DNA of 12,915 nt from an uncultured Paraglaciecola sp. (GTDB lineage: Bacteria > Pseudomonadota > Gammaproteobacteria > Enterobacterales > Alteromonadaceae), in assembly GCA_905479025.1 (NCBI GenBank), contig CAJQKX010000773.1:1-12915 (forward strand). The letters run 5' to 3'. The translations under genes and the position numbers were made by a program. The notes under the pieces are model-generated. The model did no database searches, was not told the origin of the DNA, and saw nothing but the letters and a program-made list of their open reading frames with translations. Shown here one piece after another: positions 7,281 to 12,915 of this stretch (the stretch's first letter is position 1; every line of letters starts with the position of its first letter).

Positions 7281-7904
7281 GAAGCTGACTTTGCAGAGAT
7301 ATTTCTTAGCTGTAGTATCGCTTTCTTTTCCGATTGCGATAACAGTTCCAACTGCTGCACCAGAAGTCTTCGCAGCAAGCTTTCCTCCGGTTGCGACTTC
7401 AAGTTCATCTCCAAGTGCGACAGTGCCACTTATAGCTCCTGCAGCGAGAAGAACGAGGCCCTTTGTCAAAACAGGAACTGTTTGACCAGGAAGAACTCCT
7501 TGAGCTTCATCAAGTTTTTGTTTGTAATAGAGCATTTTCTCTCCATTCTCGTCGAAAGCCAAGGTTTCACGTAATGTGATTCCAAGTCCACGACTGCCAG
7601 CAGCAGCAGGAGCAACGGTCATACCTGTGTTAGCGGGGTATCCGTTGAATCCAATATGCGCTCCGCAAAAACTAGCGCCTAGATAGCCTCGGAGGGCATC
7701 GCTAGATTCAGCACGCAATTCGGAAACCTCACCAGGTAGAGCTCCCGCACTTACAGAAACGACAACGCCTGCATCGAAATCTCCTGATCCATTAGAAACC
7801 ATTCCAGCCAACGTTGTAGCTGTTGCGGATGATAAATCAAGAGAAAACAAATTAACAACATCGTGTTCACTGTAGTCTCGGTATGGTAGTATTCTTTTTG
7901 CCAT
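7278..7904 (-). CDS. Probable capsid decoration (head stabilisation) protein (208 aa)
   Basis: Rich in Ala, Gly, Val and Ser, with short beta-strand-like runs and few long helices. The C-terminal third carries the pattern of phage decoration/DUF2190-like barrels: PGQTVPVLTKGLVLL (139-153), then LGDELEVATGGKLAA (164-178), then AAVGTVIAIG (183-192) and a final strand YLCKVSF. That series (fill value, set value, time-varying marker) is typical of these proteins in my recall. The conserved-looking N-terminus (LPYRDYSEHDVVNLFSLD) may be an arm that binds capsomers. It sits directly before the capsid gene, as gpD precedes gpE in lambda. The ATG at 7904 follows a weak AGAAG site and lies 19 bases from the preceding stop. 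Head fibre base or minor capsid protein is the alternative. Confidence 0.68.
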   Translation of the reverse strand: MAKRILPYRDYSEHDVVNLFSLDLSSATATTLAGMVSNGSGDFDAGVVVSVSAGALPGEVSELRAESSDALRGYLGASFCGAHIGFNGYPANTGMTVAPAAAGSRGLGITLRETLAFDENGEKMLYYKQKLDEAQGVLPGQTVPVLTKGLVLLAAGAISGTVALGDELEVATGGKLAAKTSGAAVGTVIAIGKESDTTAKKYLCKVSF

Positions 7905-7923
7905 AATTTTTTTCTTCTATTTT

Positions 7924-8664
7924 TTAGTATGAAATTTTAACAGATTCTTTAAAAGTTTTTGCGAATCTATCTTTAAGGGAAACTTGGTCAGAAGAGCTTT
8001 CGTTGTTATTAACAACAGCAGCCTCTTCAACTTCGAGAGAGTCAAGAGCTTCAGAAACTTCGTCTGAACTTTCTTCTTGAGCTTCTGATGCTTGAGAAAC
8101 CTCAACTTGTGTTTCTTCTTTTGTTGCGGCTTCGACTGTTTCGAGTCGTTTTGCAACTTCTGAAGCTACTCGATCTTCAAATGCTTTTTGTTCAGCAGCG
8201 ATGAAATCTTTATTTTTATGTTTCCAAACCTTGGCTAGTTTTTCTTGGTATCCAGCGAAACTCTCTTCAGTTTCGTCGAGACTAGAAAGCTCAGACGCCA
8301 CAATTTTGGAATCTTCTTCATCAAGCTCATAAACTTCATTCAAGAGCTCCATGCGTGAATTAAATCTAACCTCAGCTTCGCGAGCTGCATTTTCTTCTTC
8401 AAGAGAAGTCAACTTTTCTTTTGTTGACTGTAGCTGTTGTTCAACTTCGCCCATTTTCTCTTGAAGAGAATTTTGAGCCAGAACAGCTTCTTCTTTTTCA
8501 GCTTTAGCTTTTTCGAGATCGGCGACATATTGTTCACCTTTCTCTCGGATAGCTTCGATAAAAACTTTGGAGATGCTTGCGACACTCTCTTCAGAAAAAT
8601 CTTGGCTGCCAAGCTTTTCGTCTAAAGCTGCTCGGAATTCATTTATAATTTGATCTTTATCCAT
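7924..8664 (-). other. Possible nested scaffold reading frame (internal ATG, 246 aa)
   Basis: An in-frame ATG at 8664-8662 falls exactly at the end of the polar linker between the protease-like and coiled-coil parts, so initiation there would yield a free scaffold MDKDQIINEFRAALDEKLG and onward. Lambda produces Nu3 this way inside C, and related phages do likewise. No convincing Shine-Dalgarno precedes the codon (the upstream bases read AAAGAACC then an AT-rich spacer), so it is a hypothesis resting on position. Alternatively the free scaffold is released by proteolysis, or is not made. Confidence 0.3.
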
Positions 8665-9522
8665 AATAGTATTATTAGGTTCTTTGTTTAGTACATTTTC
8701 TTTGGGTGAATGGGAAGTTTTTTTACTTCTTGTAATTAATTGGTCGATCGGCTTATTACTGCTTGACACTTCAGGCGTGGATTTTCCTTGGTCTGCGATA
8801 AGACCTTTTACATCTGCAGCAGGGTTAGAAGTAAAGCCTATACCTAAGGGGTAAATTTCTCCTACGATAAGTCGGTTAACTTTTCTTCCGTCTTTTAAAA
8901 GCCCTTTTCCTCCTAAAGATTTTAAATAAGGAGAATAAGCCTCGACTTCTTGAGGGTCGGAGATAATTGTCGAATCGCACAAATCATCACCTCCTACAGA
9001 AATAACGTAATCATTAAAACCTACCTCCCAGCTAGCAGAAACAGTTGAGTAGTAATCGCTGTCTTCATCAGTAGAACTTAAAACAAGGTCGGAAAACTCC
9101 TTGCTTGCTGTTTTATAAACTACAGCTGCGAGCGCAATATTGTAAGCATTCTCTTCAATTAAAGCTTCATCGTCACTCATCAAAGAGGAGGAATCATCAT
9201 ACTTTGAAAAGCCTGCGGAAACAATATGGCCAACAATCTTATCTCGATCATGTTCTATATTAGTAGGCTTGTGAATAAAAAAATCTTTAATTTTTACCGC
9301 CGCTTCACTATCTATACCATCTCCATTTTTATTAAATTTATTTACCACTGCAGCATTAAAAGCAACTCCAAGAAGGTCAATATTTTTTTCCAAGTTTATA
9401 TCTTGAGGAATTAAAGGTCTAAGAGATTCCAATGAAGCTTTACTAATTGAGGACTTCTCGATGTCGCTTGAAGCGAAAACTACATTATCAAAAGTTGCGG
9501 TGTATTTATATTTTTTAGACAT
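7924..9522 (-). CDS. Prohead protease-like and scaffold fusion protein (532 aa)
   Basis: The N-terminal part (to about residue 245) resembles capsid-maturation serine proteases. NIEHDRDKIVGHI places His91 in the HD-x-x-x-(V/I)-G context of the catalytic His, and STVSASWEVGF gives candidate nucleophiles Ser162/Ser164 in the position of the VSxGF block. A polar linker (about 246-286) follows. The rest is scaffold-like: highly charged, a predicted coiled coil (about 320-385, rich in Glu/Lys/Gln), an acidic disordered stretch (about 450-505), and a basic C-terminal helix KDRFAKTFKESVKISY that could bind the capsid protein. The arrangement recalls lambda C/Nu3. The ATG at 9522 is preferred over an in-frame TTG at 9528; neither has a strong Shine-Dalgarno. 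It lies 17 bases after the terminase stop and upstream of decoration and capsid genes, the standard place for protease and scaffold. The protease assignment is by motif and position; the catalytic Ser is not certain. Confidence 0.72.
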   Translation of the reverse strand: MSKKYKYTATFDNVVFASSDIEKSSISKASLESLRPLIPQDINLEKNIDLLGVAFNAAVVNKFNKNGDGIDSEAAVKIKDFFIHKPTNIEHDRDKIVGHIVSAGFSKYDDSSSLMSDDEALIEENAYNIALAAVVYKTASKEFSDLVLSSTDEDSDYYSTVSASWEVGFNDYVISVGGDDLCDSTIISDPQEVEAYSPYLKSLGGKGLLKDGRKVNRLIVGEIYPLGIGFTSNPAADVKGLIADQGKSTPEVSSSNKPIDQLITRSKKTSHSPKENVLNKEPNNTIMDKDQIINEFRAALDEKLGSQDFSEESVASISKVFIEAIREKGEQYVADLEKAKAEKEEAVLAQNSLQEKMGEVEQQLQSTKEKLTSLEEENAAREAEVRFNSRMELLNEVYELDEEDSKIVASELSSLDETEESFAGYQEKLAKVWKHKNKDFIAAEQKAFEDRVASEVAKRLETVEAATKEETQVEVSQASEAQEESSDEVSEALDSLEVEEAAVVNNNESSSDQVSLKDRFAKTFKESVKISY

Positions 9523-9539
9523 ATACAAAAATCTTACAC

Positions 9540-11411
9540 TTAGTTTATAAACATGGGAGTAAAAGTATAATTCACGTTATTAACTTTAGAGTTCATTATA
9601 TCATAGTAAAGTTTAATCATCCAATTGCCAAGTATTAATGCAGAATAACTATCTTTTCTCGCTTTTTCTGGGCCGGTTTGACGCTTTAAACTAGGAGGAA
9701 GATCAAACGTTTGAGTTCCTCCTGCAGAAGTAGATATCTGAATTAGAGAGCATTGAGTTTTAATAAGATTCATCATATCAAATTGATGCTCAACAAAGTC
9801 AATCATTTTCGCTGCATTTGTTTGGCGCTCTAAACTTTGAGATGTTCTTAAAAATTTTAAATCCTGAATTGGTATTTTTTTATTTCTTTGTTCGTTATAA
9901 GCATCATCAATTGCTCTTGCCCCAAAGAATATCCGATGATGATCAAAGTTGGCCTGAAGCAACTCGTTCGCCAACCTAATCCACTGACTAGTAGGTTTGC
10001 GCAAATAACAAATCGTTTTATCTTCTAAATTATATTCTTTTTTTCCTTCTATTATTTTTTCTTGATAATGTTCTAAGTCATCAAAGTTAGTATTTAAACA
10101 TTTTATATTCATTTTATTTTTCTTGAACAAACTACTTTCATTACAAGCATTAATAAATTGTACTCCTCCATTATAATCTCCAACAATAGATACAATATTA
10201 AAATGAGTAAGTAAATAATAAAAATAAAAAATATGTTGTTTTAAATTTGTGCCGCTTAAAGCGTAGCTATGCACGACAGTCCCAATTTTCTTGTCGTCGT
10301 TAAGCTTGATTACCATCATGGCAAAATCATCGCTACTTTCGCTTTCTGCCCAACTCGGATCAAACGCCAAAATATATTTTTGACCAATTTCCCCGCGCAC
10401 TTCTATAGTCGGAGTCTCTCCATCTTTCAAAGTGCACGAAGCCATCTTGGAGGTCTTAAAATATCCACTGCTATCGTCAGTAAAAATCGAACCAAACTCT
10501 CTGTCAAATTGACTTTGACTCATTGTTGATTTCGCTTGGTCTAAAAGATTTTGGTCGTACAACTGCTTTGGGGCGCAGTCATAACTAAACTGCATGATAA
10601 CCCTGTGAGCATCGTTTTGCTTGGAGCTCCCCTGCCTTATTAAATCTTCAAATTGCTCGTAAGCTTTGTACATGTACTCAAACTTATAACTTGCTGAAGA
10701 AAGAGCTATTAGCTTATTGTTGCGCCAAACGTGCCGCTCGTCTTCGTTCATCTTTCCTTGCTCAATTAAATTCGTCTCAAGGTTAAATAAAGCCTCCCTT
10801 TGAGTCGGGTTTTCTACCACACTCAAGAACGGTATTATAACCTCATTATAAATACGCTCGGGCATAAGGGCAAACTCGTCTATAATAATTCTATGAAAAC
10901 GAAACCCTCGAAGCTTCTCTCCATCTCCAAGAGGTAGAGCTCGGATCCTACTGCTACCGATCTCAAGTAGCCATTCATCATTGCTTTTCGATTTATGCGT
11001 TATACATTGAGCCAGATATGTCGCTCCAGGCTTCGAGGCAATATCTTCAATTTTCTTGAATATCATCTTGGCTTGCCTAAAGGACTTTGAGAGTATTCCT
11101 ATTTCGACTCCTTGATTCATTATAGCATCTAAATATGCATATATGGCAGTAGTGAACGACTTACTCATTCCTCGAGACCATACCCCCATGAAATAATCTG
11201 TTTCAAACATAGCCTTGATTGCCATATGCTGAAAAGGAAAAAGCTGAACTCCGCTAACTAAATCTGCAGTAAATGTGATATTCTCCCTCAAGAACTTGTA
11301 TAGTAAAATCTTAGCTTCTTTTTCTTCTATAAACCCTTTCATTTCTTCAAGCTGCTCATTGAAGTTTTTTTCTTCAGCCCTAGATAATTGATTTCCTGTT
11401 TCCCAAGTCAT
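9540..11411 (-). CDS. terL: Terminase large subunit (packaging ATPase and nuclease)
   Basis: The motor that pumps DNA into the prohead and cuts the concatemer. The 623-residue protein has an N-terminal ATPase and a C-terminal RNase H-fold nuclease. ATPase: adenine-binding region around QLFPFQHMAIKA (56-67); deviant Walker A WSRGMSKS (78-85); Walker B RIIIDEFA (174-181) with D178 and catalytic E179; coupling motif ALSSAS (236-241). Nuclease: D351 in LAFDPSWAE, D412 in IVGDYNGG and D587 in RKDSYSALILG, the three acidic metal ligands. All key residues are present, so the protein should be active. Its start overlaps the preceding stop by one base (TAATG), which indicates reinitiation. The usual partner, a portal gene, does not follow; the protease-scaffold gene does. 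Confidence 0.96.
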   Translation of the reverse strand: MTWETGNQLSRAEEKNFNEQLEEMKGFIEEKEAKILLYKFLRENITFTADLVSGVQLFPFQHMAIKAMFETDYFMGVWSRGMSKSFTTAIYAYLDAIMNQGVEIGILSKSFRQAKMIFKKIEDIASKPGATYLAQCITHKSKSNDEWLLEIGSSRIRALPLGDGEKLRGFRFHRIIIDEFALMPERIYNEVIIPFLSVVENPTQREALFNLETNLIEQGKMNEDERHVWRNNKLIALSSASYKFEYMYKAYEQFEDLIRQGSSKQNDAHRVIMQFSYDCAPKQLYDQNLLDQAKSTMSQSQFDREFGSIFTDDSSGYFKTSKMASCTLKDGETPTIEVRGEIGQKYILAFDPSWAESESSDDFAMMVIKLNDDKKIGTVVHSYALSGTNLKQHIFYFYYLLTHFNIVSIVGDYNGGVQFINACNESSLFKKNKMNIKCLNTNFDDLEHYQEKIIEGKKEYNLEDKTICYLRKPTSQWIRLANELLQANFDHHRIFFGARAIDDAYNEQRNKKIPIQDLKFLRTSQSLERQTNAAKMIDFVEHQFDMMNLIKTQCSLIQISTSAGGTQTFDLPPSLKRQTGPEKARKDSYSALILGNWMIKLYYDIMNSKVNNVNYTFTPMFIN

Positions 11412-12334
11412 TATATTAGTTCTCGATCAAGATAGTACTGAAGGTCTACATCCCAGAGCTGTTTTCCTAAAGTCAATATTTTTGGAATTAAATGCTCAGA
11501 TTCTTCTCTGCTTCCCGTAAAAATGAACTGACAGCTACCTTTGAATTTGTGGGCTAGAGTTCGCATATTATGATAAATATATTTCATGTTTGACATGTGT
11601 GGGGCCCATCGATTATTTTTTTCTATGCTGTTTATGCTTCCTTCAGTTACCACGAACAAATAACTATCAAAGTCTTTCGTGCGTTGAAGTTCGTACTCGA
11701 ATCTATTTAAATTATTTTTACTCAATGTGGATTTAAAATCTTGCTCGCTTTTTCTATCCGCGTAAGTATAATCATAATGTTCCTTGCCTACAGCATAATC
11801 TCCAAAATCTAGCTTAAGAAACTCTGAATTAGGAAACTCTAAAGGCTGCTGCTCTCTTGTGTCTATAAAAATTTTAACCGAATCATCAACCTTTCTTCCC
11901 CATTCTTTTGGCAATCGAGACCCAAACATTGGAAGAACCCCTGCGGCCTTACAAGCTTCGGTATAAGAGCCGAAATGTTTTTGATATAGTTCTATGGTAG
12001 GCATTTCATTTACCTCTAGCTCTATATGGGAAGGTCCGAACTTTAAGTTTTTATCTTCAACCCTATGCTTGAGCATTTTTAATATATATTCCCTAACAGT
12101 TTCATCTGATTGCGCGTTGCACCATTTTAATAACTGATCCCTGTTTGAAAAATCTCGCCCGAAGTATTGTTCTTTATTTTTAAATGGCAATAAATCTCCT
12201 GTATATAGATTATGACGCGGATAGTATTTTATGTAATATTCTGCGAGAGTAACCTTGTGAGACCTCAAGTGCATATGAAGTTTTTTTTCGCTTTCAAATT
12301 CCAGCGAACATATCTTGCAAGCATTAAATGACAT
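11411..12334 (-). CDS. C2H2 zinc-finger / HNH-repeat-like / ERCC4 nuclease protein
   Basis: A 307-residue protein with three visible modules. Residues 6-26 (CKIC, F13, L19, H22, H26) fit the classical C2H2 finger exactly: C-x2-C-x12-H-x3-H with the core Phe and Leu correctly spaced. The following LAEYYIKYYPR is common after such fingers in phage proteins. Residues about 100-137 (including IELYQKHFGSYTEACKAAGV) resemble the small winged-helix repeat found with homing endonucleases. Residues about 153-235 match the ERCC4/XPF nuclease: IDTREQQPL (157-165), FGDYAV (177-182), DRKSEQD (193-199) and VVTEG (228-232). The canonical GD-x-n-ERK-x3-D is present, with Asp replacing the Glu. It should cut branched or double-stranded DNA. 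Its ATG lies 11 bases inside the preceding gene and its stop overlaps the terminase ATG, tying it to packaging. A role like that of HNH proteins paired with terminases is inferred; homing or recombination nuclease is the alternative. Confidence 0.85.
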   Translation of the reverse strand: MSFNACKICSLEFESEKKLHMHLRSHKVTLAEYYIKYYPRHNLYTGDLLPFKNKEQYFGRDFSNRDQLLKWCNAQSDETVREYILKMLKHRVEDKNLKFGPSHIELEVNEMPTIELYQKHFGSYTEACKAAGVLPMFGSRLPKEWGRKVDDSVKIFIDTREQQPLEFPNSEFLKLDFGDYAVGKEHYDYTYADRKSEQDFKSTLSKNNLNRFEYELQRTKDFDSYLFVVTEGSINSIEKNNRWAPHMSNMKYIYHNMRTLAHKFKGSCQFIFTGSREESEHLIPKILTLGKQLWDVDLQYYLDRELI

Positions 12335-12914
12335 CTTCTTTAGAAATGCCCAAAACCCTAGCTTTCCAGTCAGGCATCGATTCGAGCCTTCCAGCTTCTT
12401 CTTTTGCTGCCTCTCTTTGCAATCTTGCGATTTTTATCATAATCTCTCGTTCTTCCTCTTCCTGAAACAGTTGGACAAGCGACAACAAACTTGCATTTTG
12501 CTGGTGCTTGCTGGATATTCTTTTTGATCGGTCTCCCTGAAGTTTTTGAATCAATGACTCCATTCTTTTTTCGCACTGATTGTATTCTTCGCTTTTAGTT
12601 TTAAGCAATTCTGCTAATCTTACAGTTAAATCCTGCTGGTCTTCCGCTTCATCGAACATTCTATTTAACTTATTAATTGCGCTTTGAATGTTTTTCAAAT
12701 GAATGTAATCCATACACACGTTGATGTATAAATTAATCTCGTCACTTGTTAAGTCAGGCTTATCCCAGGTAGCCCTAACAAACTCTGCCTCAAATAAGTC
12801 TCTATCCGCCTGACTATCGTAAGTGTTGATTACCTGAATAAATCTAGGTGACGCTAAAAGCCTCCCAAGGATTCGATGCCTTTTCTCTCGGACATGGTGA
12901 GCTTTTCTTCGTTT
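12324..12914 (-). CDS. Candidate terminase small subunit, 5'-truncated by window edge (196 residues visible)
   Basis: The frame is open from the window's right edge through the stop at 12324, so the GTG at 12719 and ATG at 12713 are internal codons, not the start. Visible parts: a basic start (RRKAHHVREKRHRILGRLL), a helical segment with DRDLFEAEFVRATW, then DEINLYINVCMDYIHLKNIQ and INKLNRMFDEAEDQ. A long heptad-rich helix follows (about residues 100-170, LLKTKSEEYNQCEKRMESL and later EEEEREIMIKIARLQREAA), ending MPDWKARVLGISKEDVI. A DNA-binding N-terminus followed by a coiled-coil oligomerisation region is the usual plan of phage small terminases. The position, first in a coupled run leading to the large terminase, supports this. 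I see no specific signature that proves it; a scaffold-like or regulatory coiled-coil protein is possible. Confidence 0.6.
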   Translation of the reverse strand, partial: KRRKAHHVREKRHRILGRLLASPRFIQVINTYDSQADRDLFEAEFVRATWDKPDLTSDEINLYINVCMDYIHLKNIQSAINKLNRMFDEAEDQQDLTVRLAELLKTKSEEYNQCEKRMESLIQKLQGDRSKRISSKHQQNASLLSLVQLFQEEEEREIMIKIARLQREAAKEEAGRLESMPDWKARVLGISKEDVI

Positions 12915-12915
12915 A

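Noticed and set aside
7917..8156. Lys-rich frame overlapping the end of the scaffold gene
   Set aside because: Product of the GAA/TCT-rich coiled-coil codons read out of frame; no start signal.
8437..8625. Plus-strand Phe-rich frame opposite the scaffold coiled coil
   Set aside because: Antisense of GAA/AAA-rich codons gives Phe/Ser runs; no ribosome-binding site or homology signs.
12324..12719. A 131-residue gene starting at the GTG at 12719 (or ATG at 12713)
   Set aside because: The same frame stays open to the right window edge with sensible helical protein sequence, so these codons are internal and the gene is 5'-truncated.
1..12915. tRNA genes, CRISPR arrays, insertion sequences, inteins or introns
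   Set aside because: No cloverleaf, regular repeat, transposase, terminal inverted repeat or interruption of a conserved domain was seen on either strand by eye.

Overview
The window is an AT-rich piece of a tailed double-stranded DNA phage (Caudoviricetes-like) genome, probably a large one. The evidence is a compact head-morphogenesis and DNA-packaging block on the minus strand (terminase large subunit with full ATPase and nuclease motifs, a prohead protease-like/scaffold protein, a decoration-like protein and an HK97-fold major capsid candidate). Facing it is a plus-strand pair encoding a bacterial-type replicative DNA polymerase (Pol III alpha/DnaE) and a two-ring AAA+ unfoldase of ClpC type. 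Nothing in the sequence fixes the host. Recognisable Shine-Dalgarno sequences before some genes indicate a bacterium.

Layout. Positions 3-4563 (+): the C-terminal two-thirds of dnaE, cut by the left window edge, then a complete clpC-like gene 16 bases later. Positions 4544-5995 (-): three small proteins (164, 172 and 139 aa), likely neck/head accessory proteins, the last overlapping the end of clpC tail-to-tail by 20 bases. Positions 5996-6110: the only notable intergenic gap, with a clear minus-strand intrinsic terminator and a possible promoter. Positions 6111-12914 (-): read in transcription order (right to left), a terminase-small-subunit candidate cut by the right edge, a C2H2 zinc-finger plus ERCC4-nuclease protein, the terminase large subunit, a protease-scaffold fusion, a decoration-like protein and the major capsid protein. 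No stretch above 300 bases lacks a gene.

How it works together. The minus-strand genes form a nearly gapless operon. The first three overlap by 11 and 1 bases, so packaging proteins are probably made by coupled translation. Protease-scaffold, decoration protein and capsid protein then supply the procapsid, and a terminator directly after the capsid gene separates this block from the three small proteins. No portal gene is visible, so it must lie outside the window or be unrecognisable. The plus-strand pair looks like a replication/takeover transcription unit.

Most unusual points: the phage ClpC-like unfoldase keeps an IGF tripeptide where ClpC proteins dock ClpP; a canonical eukaryote-spaced C2H2 finger is fused to an XPF/ERCC4 nuclease (with Glu to Asp in the ERK motif) inside the terminase operon; and a scaffold may be translated from an internal start inside the protease gene, as in lambda C/Nu3.
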